Shown here: positions 8,757-17,745 of the stretch, one piece after another | How the letters are laid out: every line of letters starts with the position of its first letter | How positions within the stretch are numbered: the first letter of the stretch is position 1 | Source: Clostridioides sp. ES-S-0010-02 | Lineage (GTDB): Bacteria > Bacillota > Clostridia > Peptostreptococcales > Peptostreptococcaceae | DNA: 64,000 nt | Direction: 5' to 3' | Assembly (NCBI GenBank): GCA_020641055.1 | Contig: CP067345.1 | Coordinates: 760,001-824,000 of the forward strand | Program-made: the position numbers and the translations under genes | The notes under the pieces: model-generated | Told to the model about the DNA's origin: nothing | The model's input: only the letters and a program-made list of their open reading frames with translations | The model's database searches: none

Positions 8757-9944
8757 ATGGGCAAAATAGTATTTTTCAGTATTCCTGCATATGGTCACAC
8801 CAATCCTACCGTTGAAGTAGTTCGTGAATTGGTAGATAGAAGGAATGAGGTATTGTACTATTCTTTTAATGAATTTAAAGATAAAATTGAAGGTGCTGGA
8901 GCAAAATTTATTTGTTGTGATAAATATCTTCCAGAATTACGTCCTGGAGATGAGAAAAAAATTGGTAAAGATTTTTCTGGGTTAATTGAGATGATAGTAG
9001 ATACTACCATATCTTTAGATGAAAAAGTTTGTAGAGAACTTAAAGAATTTAATCCAGATTGTATTGTATCAGATTCACTAAGTTTTTGGGGAAAATTATT
9101 TGCACAAAAACTTAATATTCCATATATATGTTCTACAACAACTTTCGCGATTAATAAACATACAGCGAAGATGATGAAACAAAGCTTTATAGAAATTATA
9201 TGTATGGTTTTTGGTATGAGACGTATTAATAAAAAAATAAAGCTTTTACGAAGAAAAGGATATGAGGTAAAAAACTTTATTTCTATAGTTTCTAATGATG
9301 ATGATACGAATACTATTGTATATACATCAAAAGAATTTCAACCAATGGTAGAAACTTTTTCTAGTAAATATTCATTTGTAGGGCCATCAGTATCAAAGGT
9401 AATTATTGGACCCAAAGAGAGAAAGAAAAAGCTAATATATATTTCACTTGGTACAATTAATAATAAAAATATTAACTTTTATAAAAACTGTATAAATGCA
9501 TTTGAAGATTATGAGGTTGATGTAATTATGTCTGTTGGTAGTGATACTGATATTAAAAGTTTAGGACATATACCAAATAATTTTGAAGTTAAAAATAGTG
9601 TCAAACAGACTACTGTACTTCAAGAAACTGATGTGTTTATTACTCATTGTGGGATGAATAGTGTTAATGAAAGTTTATATTATGGAGTACCTATGGTATT
9701 ATTTCCACAACATTCGGAGCAGAGAATGGTAGCTAATAGAGTTACTTATTTGGGCGCAGGGCTCATGTTAAAAGAAAATAAATCAAAAGATATTAAAGAT
9801 GCAGTATTTCAAGTTATGAATGATAATGAATACAAAGAAAATGCAACTAAACTATCAAAAAGTTTTTATAATGCAGGAGGTTCAAAAAAAGCAGCAGATG
9901 TGATATTACAGTTTATATGTGATAGTAGAGCAATTAAAATATAG
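8757..9944 (+). CDS. GT-B glycosyltransferase, macrolide-type (GT1)
   Basis: Cytosolic NDP-sugar-dependent glycosyltransferase of 395 aa resembling MGT/UGT-type enzymes that glycosylate small hydrophobic acceptors such as macrolides. The N-terminal acceptor half starts FSIPAYGHTNPTVEV with the catalytic-type His; the C-terminal donor half holds ITHCGMNSVNESLYYGVP and the nearby PQHSEQ motif. AAGGATGG precedes the ATG. It follows the XRE-AbrB gene closely and is likely cotranscribed. The acceptor is unknown; drug or self-metabolite modification are both possible. Confidence 0.85.
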   Translation: MGKIVFFSIPAYGHTNPTVEVVRELVDRRNEVLYYSFNEFKDKIEGAGAKFICCDKYLPELRPGDEKKIGKDFSGLIEMIVDTTISLDEKVCRELKEFNPDCIVSDSLSFWGKLFAQKLNIPYICSTTTFAINKHTAKMMKQSFIEIICMVFGMRRINKKIKLLRRKGYEVKNFISIVSNDDDTNTIVYTSKEFQPMVETFSSKYSFVGPSVSKVIIGPKERKKKLIYISLGTINNKNINFYKNCINAFEDYEVDVIMSVGSDTDIKSLGHIPNNFEVKNSVKQTTVLQETDVFITHCGMNSVNESLYYGVPMVLFPQHSEQRMVANRVTYLGAGLMLKENKSKDIKDAVFQVMNDNEYKENATKLSKSFYNAGGSKKAADVILQFICDSRAIKI

Positions 9945-10044
9945 TAAATTGGTTAAAATGGACAATACATACCACTTAATCAAAATACTGACAGTGGGGT
10001 CACTTAACCTACCAGTTGGGGCATATATATTGATACTAAATATG

Positions 10045-10087
10045 AGAGATGTTATATTTTAATAAAAAAATATAACATCTCTTTTTT
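10045..10087 (+). terminator. Strong rho-independent terminator
   Basis: 16-bp perfect arms AGAGATGTTATATTTT (10045-10060) and its complement (10067-10082), followed by TTTTT. It ends the glycosyltransferase transcript. Confidence 0.88.
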
Positions 10088-10154
10088 AGTATATTATATC
10101 AAGTTTTTAACATTAGAACTGAAAAAAATTTAGATTGAAGTAGGGAGGATTAAT

Positions 10155-10559
10155 ATGAAAAAGTATAAAGTTATTTTAGGAGTATTAATTATAAGTATTA
10201 TAAGTGTAACAGGGTTTGTTGTGTATAAAAACTACATTAAACCATGGAAGGAGGCTGAAATATATATTAACAAGTATATGGTAAAGCAAGATATTTCAAA
10301 AGATAATATAAAGAGTATTACAAGAGAAAAAGCAAAGAAAGCAAGCTACAAAGGAATACTATATAGAGTATATTACAAAGATGACCCTCAATATGAATAT
10401 CAATATTTTTATAGTGATGATTATTATGCTCTATATGTAAATAAAGTAATGTTACAAATTTATGATATAGAAAATAATAATAAACTTTTAAAAAGCAATG
10501 AAGAATTAAAAGGTGTAAAGCATCCACCAGTTTATCTTAAAGGCATGTTGGATAAATAG
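10155..10559 (+). CDS. DUF3139-like membrane-anchored protein
   Basis: 134-aa protein with one N-terminal hydrophobic segment (about residues 5-24) after MKKYK, likely a signal anchor, followed by a small extracytoplasmic domain of about 105 residues. The charged region with MVKQDISKDNIKSI and the YKDDPQYEYQY segment resemble DUF3139 proteins of Firmicutes, whose function is unknown. GGGAGG precedes the ATG. It stands alone after a strong terminator, with no functional partner in sight. Confidence 0.7.
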   Translation: MKKYKVILGVLIISIISVTGFVVYKNYIKPWKEAEIYINKYMVKQDISKDNIKSITREKAKKASYKGILYRVYYKDDPQYEYQYFYSDDYYALYVNKVMLQIYDIENNNKLLKSNEELKGVKHPPVYLKGMLDK

Positions 10560-11160
10560 CTCATGATAAAATAGGAGTATTTTTATTGAAAAATAGATAC
10601 ATAACATTATATTCAATCTTAAAAAAGTATATTGTATAAAAAGTAATATATAGTAGGAATCTTCTAGAATAACTTCTGAATGATAATCATTTAAGTATAA
10701 AGTACATGGTGATATAAGAAGATTAAGAATAATTCTAAAACTATAAACTTGTAATTTATTGTCAGAATATATTGACAAAAGTAAAGTTTGAAATTATAAT
10801 TTATATCAAGAATAGTTTGACAAAATAAAAACTAGTGACCTTATTTTAGTAAATTTATTTTTTTTTACTAATTTAAGAATAATTTAGGACTACTATAGAC
10901 ATATAGTTTATCATTTATTTAATATGACAAATAATTTTTATTGCTAGGAATACGATTTCTAAAGTCGCTAGATATAGTCTAACTTAAAGAGGGGAGGCAT
11001 TAGCAAATACAAGTTTGCACCTAAAGAAGACTTAAAAGAAATAGTTAAAATAAGGTATCTCTTAACAATATTAATGGATATGTTATTAATTTATATTAGG
11101 TATTTTAGGAATAATTTGAGACGTATAAAATATCATCAAAAAATATCAAATTGTGCTATA
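10560..11160. other. Long intergenic region with a peptide-like remnant
   Basis: No complete gene is seen. A frame from 10978 to about 11166 has no start codon but reads protein-like just after GGGGAGG (10991-10997), including ISKYKFAPKEDLKEIVKI, then loses character; it may be a gene relic. A consensus promoter at 10772 points into this region. The remainder is AT-rich and stop-filled. Confidence 0.4.
10772..10800 (+). promoter_or_regulatory. Consensus sigma-70 promoter in a gene-free region
   Basis: TTGACA (10772-10777), 17-bp spacer, TATAAT (10795-10800): both hexamers perfect. The next intact start codon is at 11244, so transcription from here would make a leader of about 440 nt or an independent small RNA. 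Confidence 0.6.
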
Positions 11161-11198
11161 TGTAGTTGAGAATAACTACAGAATACACACTTTATAAT
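11161..11198 (+). promoter_or_regulatory. Inverted repeat and -10 box before transporter
   Basis: TGTAGTT (11161-11167) and AACTACA (11174-11180) are perfect arms around GAGAAT, covering the place where the -35 box would sit relative to TATAAT at 11193-11198. This looks like a regulated promoter; the convergent regulator gene at 14124-15449 is the obvious candidate binder. Confidence 0.45.
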
Positions 11199-11243
11199 TA
11201 TTGTTTTATTGATAAAAATTATTATATTTAGGAGGAAACAACA

Positions 11244-12452
11244 ATGGAAAATTTTTGGAATCCGCTTACTTGCTTTACTGTATGTGTAATGATTTATGCT
11301 TTTAGTGAGTTTTTATCTAAGAAAACAAAAGGTGCAATTTCAACATTGCTATTTGTATGTATTATATTTTTATTAGGCTTTTGGACAAATATTCTTCCAA
11401 AAGACGTTACAGGAGCATCAGGGATATTAGCTGCAATGAGTAACTTTGGTATAGCATTGTTAATAACCAACTTGGGAACGCTTATAAACCTTGAGGATTT
11501 ATGCCATGAATGGAAAACAGTTGTAATTGCATTAGTAGGTATTGTAGGCATAGCGGTTGGTTGTTTCACAGTTGGTAGTATGTTATTTGGTAGAGAGTAT
11601 GCTTTAATAGCAGCACCTCCAATAGCAGGTTCTACTGTTGCTGGTATTATTGTAACAACGGTTGCAGAAGCAGCAAATAGACCTGAACTTGCAGCATTTG
11701 TAATCCTAGTATTGTCATTTCAAAAATTCTTTGGTATTCCTATAACAACATATTGCATAAATAAAGAATTAAAATTTAAAAGAGATAGGGGAGATTTCTT
11801 AAAGGATGTATCAAAGAGTAATTTTAAGCTTCCAAGTATGAGAATTTTTAAAGAAGAATCAAATAAGAAATCCTCCAATCTAGTATATCTTGCAAAACTT
11901 TCATTTGTTGCTATGATTGGGAACTTTGTAGGATTAGCTACTCTAATACCAGGATTTACTCCAGCAAATTATTATTTAAATCCAAATATAGCATGCTTGT
12001 TAGTAGGTTTAATTTTTACACGAATAGGGTTTTTAGAAAAGGGAATTTTAGATAAATCTCAATCTAATGGAATTATAATGTTTGGATGTATGTTAATGTT
12101 ACCTGGAGGACTTGCTAAGGTAACTCCAACAGCATTATTTGCAATGATTGTTCCAACTATAGGAATTCTAGTTGTAGGAGCTGTATTCATAATACTATTT
12201 ACTGCAATTGTAGGAAAGTTATTAGGATACTCTCCAAGAATGTCAGCAGCAATTGGTGTAACTTGTATGCTTGCTTATCCAGCAACACAGATAATTTCTA
12301 ATGAAGGTATTGATGCTATGGAAGGAACTGTAGAAGAGAAGCAAAGGGCAACAGATTATTTATTACCAAAAATGATTATAGGGGGTTTTGTTACTGTAAC
12401 TATTGCTTCAGTGGCATTTGCTAGTATAATAGGTCCACTTATATTTGGTTAA
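11244..12452 (+). CDS. Polytopic membrane transporter, unassigned family
   Basis: 402-aa integral membrane protein with about ten hydrophobic segments, a short cytoplasmic charged stretch near residues 170-212, and glycine-rich segments such as APPIAGSTVAGIIVTT near 125. Overall appearance is like sodium/glutamate (GltS-type) or related secondary carriers, but I cannot assign the family with certainty. AGGAGG lies 7 nt before the ATG. The M20 amidohydrolase follows after 30 bp, so it probably imports the substrate of that enzyme, such as an aminoacyl or glutamyl conjugate. Confidence 0.7.
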   Translation: MENFWNPLTCFTVCVMIYAFSEFLSKKTKGAISTLLFVCIIFLLGFWTNILPKDVTGASGILAAMSNFGIALLITNLGTLINLEDLCHEWKTVVIALVGIVGIAVGCFTVGSMLFGREYALIAAPPIAGSTVAGIIVTTVAEAANRPELAAFVILVLSFQKFFGIPITTYCINKELKFKRDRGDFLKDVSKSNFKLPSMRIFKEESNKKSSNLVYLAKLSFVAMIGNFVGLATLIPGFTPANYYLNPNIACLLVGLIFTRIGFLEKGILDKSQSNGIIMFGCMLMLPGGLAKVTPTALFAMIVPTIGILVVGAVFIILFTAIVGKLLGYSPRMSAAIGVTCMLAYPATQIISNEGIDAMEGTVEEKQRATDYLLPKMIIGGFVTVTIASVAFASIIGPLIFG

Positions 12453-12482
12453 TGTAAAATAGATTTATGGGAGGTAAAGTTA

Positions 12483-13862
12483 ATGATAGGAAATATTTCT
12501 ATAAATGAGATAGATGAAAAAAGACTCAAACTTGATGATTTAAGTAAGAAAATATGGAAAAATCCAGAGAAAGCATTTAAAGAATTCAAAGCATGTGAAA
12601 ATACAGCAAATTTTCTAAGAAGTGAAGGATTTGATGTAGAAATAGGAGTAGGAGGCTTAGCTACAGCTATTAAAGCTAGTTTTGGCTCAGGAAAACCAGT
12701 TATAGGTTTTATGGGAGAGTTTGATGCGCTACCTGGTTTAAACCAAAAAGTTTCAACAAAGCAAGAAGCATTTGAATTGGGAGGTTATGGTCATGGATGT
12801 GGACATAACTTATTATGTACTGCACATGTAGGAGCAGTAGTAGGACTTAAAAGAGAAATGATAGAAAACCATTTAAGTGGAACTATAGTATTTTATGCAT
12901 GTCCAGGAGAAGAACAATTAACAGGTAAAGGATTTATGGCTAGAGGTGGTGCATTTAAAGGATTAGACTTAGCTATAAATTTCCATCCAAATAAAATTAG
13001 TGAAGCTACAGTTGGCATATCAACAGCTGTTAACTCTGTAAAATTTCATTTTAAAGGAAAAACTGCACATGCTGGTTCAGACCCTCAAAATGGAAGAAGT
13101 GCTTTAGATGCTGTAGAACTTACTAATGTAGGAGCTAATTATTTGAGAGAACATGTTACCTCTGATGTAAGAATTCATTATACCATTACAGATGGAGGAG
13201 TAGCACCTAACATAGTTCCTGATAAAGCATCAGTATGGTATTATACAAGAGCTTTAAGTAGGGAAGCTGTAGAAAATACATATGAAAGACTTATAAAAGT
13301 AGCAAAAGGAGCTGCAATGATGACTGAGACTGAGGTTGAAGTAGAGTTTTTAGGAGGATGTTATAATACTCTAAATAATCATGTCTTAGCAAATCTTGTG
13401 TCAGAATGTATGGATAATATTAAACAAGAGCCTTGGACTCAAGATGAATTGGATTTTGCAGCTGAATTAGATAGACAAAGCCCACAACAATATAAGGCTA
13501 TGATAAATAAATATAATTTACCAGAAGGAACTCATCTATATTATGGTGGAGGAAATGTTACGAACTTTAATAGCTATGGTTCTACTGATATTGGAGATGT
13601 AATGCATATAGTTCCTACAGCCTACTTTTTTACAGGATGTACAAACTTAGGGGCACCTGGGCATAGTTGGCAGTTTACATCTTGTGCAGGAAGTTCTATT
13701 GGAGAAAAAGGTATGATATATGCGGCAAAAATTATGGCTATGTTTGGAGCTAAGATACTGAATAATCCAGATATAGCTAAAAAGGCAAAAGAAGAATTCG
13801 ATAAATCTATGAATGGAAAAACATATAAGTGTCCTATTCCAGATGATATTCCAACTCCTTAA
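12483..13862 (+). CDS. M20 family amidohydrolase, AbgB-like
   Basis: 459-aa metal-dependent amidohydrolase of the M20 peptidase family, similar to AbgB (p-aminobenzoyl-glutamate hydrolase subunit B). Metal-site motifs are GHGCGHN near residue 103-109, CPGEEQ near 140-145 and a His in AINFHPN. A dimerisation lid follows (about 185-300, with FKGKTAHAGSDPQNG). It would cleave an amide between an acyl or aryl group and an amino acid in the cytosol. GGGAGG precedes the ATG. It is cotranscribed with the transporter upstream. No AbgA partner is encoded here; the true substrate is unknown. Confidence 0.85.
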   Translation: MIGNISINEIDEKRLKLDDLSKKIWKNPEKAFKEFKACENTANFLRSEGFDVEIGVGGLATAIKASFGSGKPVIGFMGEFDALPGLNQKVSTKQEAFELGGYGHGCGHNLLCTAHVGAVVGLKREMIENHLSGTIVFYACPGEEQLTGKGFMARGGAFKGLDLAINFHPNKISEATVGISTAVNSVKFHFKGKTAHAGSDPQNGRSALDAVELTNVGANYLREHVTSDVRIHYTITDGGVAPNIVPDKASVWYYTRALSREAVENTYERLIKVAKGAAMMTETEVEVEFLGGCYNTLNNHVLANLVSECMDNIKQEPWTQDELDFAAELDRQSPQQYKAMINKYNLPEGTHLYYGGGNVTNFNSYGSTDIGDVMHIVPTAYFFTGCTNLGAPGHSWQFTSCAGSSIGEKGMIYAAKIMAMFGAKILNNPDIAKKAKEEFDKSMNGKTYKCPIPDDIPTP

Positions 13863-14022
13863 ATGAGATATAAAGTTTAAAATATAAGATTACAATTTTT
13901 ATGCCAGCATTTTTTCATTATCAAAAGAACACGAAATTTTACTGTTTATTTGCTCATTGCGAAGTGAAATGGCTACAAAATAATTTTAATAGGGAATAAC
14001 ATAAATTATTAATAAATATCAC

Positions 14023-14066
14023 AAAAGGTATATCTTAAAAACCAAATATGGGATATACCTTTTAGA
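14023..14066. terminator. Bidirectional terminator between convergent genes
   Basis: 12-bp perfect arms AAAAGGTATATC (14023-14034) and GATATACCTTTT (14052-14063) between convergent coding regions. T-tracts are short on both strands. Confidence 0.6.
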
Positions 14067-14123
14067 AAACCATATAACTTTATTTACTATTCAATGATAA
14101 AATATTTTTATGTACTCTAGATT

Positions 14124-15449
14124 TTAATGTTTGTTTTCTAATATAAATAATTTGTATACCCTCTCAGGTCTACCTTTTGTTGAGTTTTGTTTTTCGTATA
14201 ATATAGTAGCATTTCCAGACTTTAGTAGACTACTTAAAAATCTATTGGCAGTTCTTACTGTTACATTTAAACAAGAAGATAATTCCTTAGGAGTAACTTC
14301 ATCTCTTTGAAGAATTTCAGTAACAGATATAATCTTTTGAATAGTAAGAGTAGACAATTTGGAATTTTTAGCAATTGTATTTATGTGTGGAGTTACTTTA
14401 TTTGAAACAGTAAGTAATTTATCACATAGTAAAGGCCCTATTGTCTCATAACTTTCATTAACTAAGAAACTGTAGTTTAAAGGATTTATTTTAGATTCCT
14501 TATTAGCATTTATAGCATTAGACATGGCTTGTTTTATATTATTACCAATTCCATACCCAACACATACTTTAAGGTTTATACTATTTTCAATAGATTCTTT
14601 TATATAACATGTAGTGAAATTTTTAGTTAATGATTTAATGGTCTCACATTTAGTAAAAATCTTAAAAGAGCTACTATCTTTTTCAATTATAAAATCAGTT
14701 AATTTATCTTTTTTTAGATTGTTTAATATTTTATAAATTTGGTCTATAGTATAATCATAATGGTTCATATCTTTAACTGTTATATATATTACACCAGGTT
14801 GGTTTACCTTCATTCTATGCAGATGAATGTCCTTTATTAATTCATTAAAAGTACTTTTCAATAAATTTATGTCAGGATATATGAAGTGAAAATTTACTCC
14901 TGCATCTTGTAACATAGGGACAATACTACTAAAATGAGTAGTAGAAAAATCAATTTTCCCTTCATTCCATAACTTAATATGTTTTTTTTCAATATTTTTT
15001 TCAAGCTCTGCTATATCAGATAAACTCATCTTAGAGGCATTTTCATTAATACTACACATTAAATCTCCAAATGTACCATTTGATAGATAATATGATATGT
15101 CTTTTGGATTATCTGCCCAATCCATTAGGTCAAAGTATGCTCTAGAAAAATCTAATGTATTGTATTTAAAAATAAGTTTTAGAAACATATCGTAATAACT
15201 TTGTAAATCAGTACCAAAATCAACTAAAGGTTTTTTTATAGTACCAACTTTTTTTGTAATAGCTTCCTTAGGTATAGGTCCACTGACTGCGAATCCATCA
15301 AACTTATCTTCGATTTCTAGATATAAATCTCCAACATGAGAAAAATCTTTATAAATATATATTTCAATTTCTGCATTAATATTTAATTTTTTTATAGAAT
15401 TAGCTACAAATTCTTTTAAAAATTCAGTTGTTATGATTGCTATTTTCAT
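14124..15449 (-). CDS. HTH transcriptional regulator with N-terminal sensor-like domain
   Basis: 441-aa cytosolic protein. The C-terminal 70 residues form a winged helix-turn-helix (EVTPKELSSCLNVTVRTANR, then KGRPERVYKLF). A middle region near residues 290-320 (LKVCVGYGIGNNIKQAMSNA) resembles the GGDEF-like domain of CdaR-type regulators. The first 90 residues resemble a small alpha/beta ligand domain. I do not recognise the exact family. AAGGAAG precedes the ATG. It is convergent with the transporter-amidohydrolase pair and is the likely regulator of that operon, perhaps through the inverted repeat at 11161-11180. Confidence 0.65.
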   Translation of the reverse strand: MKIAIITTEFLKEFVANSIKKLNINAEIEIYIYKDFSHVGDLYLEIEDKFDGFAVSGPIPKEAITKKVGTIKKPLVDFGTDLQSYYDMFLKLIFKYNTLDFSRAYFDLMDWADNPKDISYYLSNGTFGDLMCSINENASKMSLSDIAELEKNIEKKHIKLWNEGKIDFSTTHFSSIVPMLQDAGVNFHFIYPDINLLKSTFNELIKDIHLHRMKVNQPGVIYITVKDMNHYDYTIDQIYKILNNLKKDKLTDFIIEKDSSSFKIFTKCETIKSLTKNFTTCYIKESIENSINLKVCVGYGIGNNIKQAMSNAINANKESKINPLNYSFLVNESYETIGPLLCDKLLTVSNKVTPHINTIAKNSKLSTLTIQKIISVTEILQRDEVTPKELSSCLNVTVRTANRFLSSLLKSGNATILYEKQNSTKGRPERVYKLFILENKH

Positions 15450-15595
15450 AGATTACTTCCTTTTCAATTATTATAATTATTTCATATTAGATATTACTCT
15501 TTATAGCACTGATAAAACAATATCTCTTTGTACTATTATATATAATAATATCATGACAAAATATTTATTGTCTAACTAATTATAATCTATACAAA

Positions 15596-15997
15596 ATGAA
15601 GGATAAATTACAAGTACTTTCTGAATCAATGATGATTCCTATTATATTACTTGTTATAGCAGGGGTATTTATAGAATTAAGGTTAGCTTTTGTAAATATG
15701 GAAAATGTTTCTGATTTAAGGCTTGTGGATTAATACATGAAGGCTTATTTATAAATGTATTCTTTAAAGTAATAAATGATTTAGGATTTATGGTAATGAG
15801 ATACTTCCCAATGTTCTTTATAGTTACTTATGTAATATTCACATGGGCAATTAAGAAGCTTGATATAAAGACACTAGGAAGAAGCTCAGAAGAAGTTAAG
15901 CTTTACAGCAAGAAAGAAAAATTTAGTTCAAGTTGTATTTGGACCAAGAGTTATTACAATAGCAGCAAAAGTTAAATCTGTATTAGGTGTAGATTGA
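15596..15997 (+). pseudogene. Decayed glucose/maltose-type PTS EIICB gene
   Basis: Three collinear pieces of one protein remain in different frames. From the ATG at 15596, MKDKLQVLSESMMIPIILLV is an EIIC N-terminus, broken by a frameshift near 15723. A second frame (about 15723-15930) carries FKVINDLGFMVMRYFPMFFI and then jumps to the EIIC-EIIB linker (LDIKTLGRSSEEVKLYSKKE). A third frame ends VQVVFGPRVITIAAKVKSVL before TGA at 15995, which is the end of an EIIB domain. Most of EIIC and the EIIB active-site Cys are deleted, so it is non-functional. Confidence 0.8.
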
Positions 15998-16002
15998 TGA
16001 GT

Positions 16003-16046
16003 ATAAAGCCATGTAAATTAGATTAGTTTGCATGGCTTTATTTTTT
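16003..16046 (+). terminator. Rho-independent terminator of PTS pseudogene
   Basis: ATAAAGCCATGTAAA (16003-16017) pairs with TTTGCATGGCTTTAT (16027-16041) with one G-U, followed by TTTTT. Confidence 0.8.
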
Positions 16047-16141
16047 GCTTATTTAATTTATGTTATGGAATAACGAACATTTAAATAGTTATGATTTGAT
16101 TATGCTTATTTATTACTAAAGTATTTAATATAGGATTATTT

Positions 16142-16170
16142 TTTACAATTTTGGTTACATTATCTAACAT
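16142..16170 (+). promoter_or_regulatory. Possible promoter of DUF1254 gene
   Basis: TTTACA (16142-16147), 17-bp spacer, TAACAT (16165-16170), 48 bp before the start codon at 16219. The -10 box is imperfect. Confidence 0.4.
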
Positions 16171-16218
16171 AATAAGATAAACAATGAAAGAAAACAGCTA
16201 AAATGAGGAGACATATTT

Positions 16219-17460
16219 ATGAAAGAAAATAATACTAAAAAAGAAATTGTAGATGTATATGTCCAAGGATATCCAGTAGTTGGTATGTATGAATTACTTT
16301 ATACACAAGTAGTTAATCCAGAAACAAAAACCACAAAATTTAATGAATTTGAACATACTGCATCAGTAGCATCACCTAAAACATCCTTTATACCAGCTCC
16401 AAATAATGATACAACATATTCAAGAGCCTGGTTAGACTTAAGAAAAGAACCTGTAGTAATTGAGGTTCCAGATACTGAAGGAAGATATTATTCAATTCAA
16501 TTATTGAATTTTGTCAGTGAAACTTTAACTAATGTAGGAAAGAGAACTACAGGAACTAGTGCAAAAAAATTTGTAATAGTTGGACCAGATTGGAATGGAA
16601 ATCTGCCAGATGATTACCATTTAGTAAGAAGTGACACTTCATTTGTGCTAGCGTTTTTGAGGATTTTAATAAATAATGAATTAGATATCGAAATAGTAAA
16701 AGATATTCAAAATAAAATAACAGTGAAATCTATTTCTGAAGTAGAAATTAATGATATAGAGTCTTTACCTGTTTACAAAAATTCAACTAATAAAGAGTTT
16801 TTCGAGACATTAGAAAATGTATTACAAATATCATCAATGCCTAAAAATGAAAAAGATATACTAAAAGAAGTAAAAGAAATTAATGAATTGCCAGTTGAAG
16901 TAATAGAGGAAGCTTGTTCAGAAGCTAAAAAGCTTATAGATGAAGGAGGTATGAGATTTGGTGAAGAAGTCAATTTCTGGAGAATAGCTAGTAAAGGTAT
17001 AGGAAACTATGGTACAGACTATCTTCAACGTGCAGTAGTTTGGTATAAAGGAGCTCTTGCAAATCAACCTCAAGAATCACTTTATCCAAGTACATTTCAA
17101 GATAGTAATGGACAAATGCTAGATGGTAATTTTGACTATAGATTAACATTTACATCTGTTGAACTACCTCCAGTAAGCCAATTCTGGTCATTAACAATGT
17201 ATATATTTAGAAATGCATTTTTATATGATAATCAAATTGATCGTTATTCAATAGGAGACCGCACAAAAGGATTAATTTATGAAGAAGATGGTTCATTGAC
17301 AATATATATTCAGAATAAGGAACCAGAAATAGAAGAAGAAAAAGCTAACTGGTTACCAGCTCCAAAAGAAAAATTTTATATGTCTTTGAGATTATACGGT
17401 CCAGATAACTGTGCTATAGAAGGAACTTGGCAACCTCCAGCAGTAAAAAAAGTAGATTAG
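16219..17460 (+). CDS. DUF1254/DUF1214 domain protein
   Basis: 413-aa protein with an N-terminal DUF1254 domain (about residues 35-170; SFIPAPNNDTTYSRAWLDL and LRKEPVVIEVPDT) and a C-terminal DUF1214 domain (about 300-405; PPVSQFWSLTMYIFRNAFLY). Family members are widespread but of unknown biochemical role. No signal peptide is seen, so it should be cytosolic. It is followed within 20 bp by the relic of an alkylsulfatase gene and then an MFS transporter. At the right end of the window an intact alkylsulfatase has a broken copy of this same gene in front of it, which links the two proteins functionally. Confidence 0.85.
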   Translation: MKENNTKKEIVDVYVQGYPVVGMYELLYTQVVNPETKTTKFNEFEHTASVASPKTSFIPAPNNDTTYSRAWLDLRKEPVVIEVPDTEGRYYSIQLLNFVSETLTNVGKRTTGTSAKKFVIVGPDWNGNLPDDYHLVRSDTSFVLAFLRILINNELDIEIVKDIQNKITVKSISEVEINDIESLPVYKNSTNKEFFETLENVLQISSMPKNEKDILKEVKEINELPVEVIEEACSEAKKLIDEGGMRFGEEVNFWRIASKGIGNYGTDYLQRAVVWYKGALANQPQESLYPSTFQDSNGQMLDGNFDYRLTFTSVELPPVSQFWSLTMYIFRNAFLYDNQIDRYSIGDRTKGLIYEEDGSLTIYIQNKEPEIEEEKANWLPAPKEKFYMSLRLYGPDNCAIEGTWQPPAVKKVD

Positions 17461-17477
17461 TAAAGAAGAGATATATT

Positions 17478-17655
17478 ATGAGTAGTTTTGTATATACTGG
17501 AGAGTTAAAATCTGTTAATGAGAGATTAACTTAACATTCTAAAGCGATGGAATAAAAAGTATGTGAGATAGTAAATAATGTATATAGTGCTATAGAATGT
17601 TATGGATTAGGACTAATTTACACCTTTTGTAAATATGACGTTTTGGGCTCAATAG
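17478..17655 (+). pseudogene. Alkylsulfatase relic with large internal deletion
   Basis: The first about 46 codons match the start of the intact sulfatase at 62140-63870: MSSFVYTGELKSVNERLT here against MSNFAYTEKSKFVNPRLT there, then a TAA, HSKAME, a second TAA, and NNVYSAI. The sequence then jumps directly to the extreme C-terminus, FTPFVNMTFWAQ before TAG at 17653, against FTPFVDMPFWLQ in the intact protein. About 1.5 kb of internal coding sequence is missing and two stop codons are present, so this is a dead gene. Confidence 0.85.
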
Positions 17656-17745
17656 AAACTATTATATAATTAAAATACTTCTAATTTAGTAACTTAGTTA
17701 TTGAATTAGAGTGTTTTATACTTAGAACAGTTAGGAGATATGTAT

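Noticed and set aside
9950-10030. Minus-strand fragment reading YAPTGRLSDPTVSIL
   Set aside because: Too short to assign and no supporting signals; could be chance.
10506-10778. Minus-strand open frame of 90 codons
   Set aside because: Overlaps the DUF3139 gene and AT-rich intergenic DNA; composition is not protein-like and no ribosome site is seen.
17616-17634. ATTTACA/TGTAAAT inverted repeat, first read as an operator before the MFS gene
   Set aside because: These bases are the codons for the conserved C-terminus of the alkylsulfatase relic (TPFVN), so the symmetry is probably coincidental.
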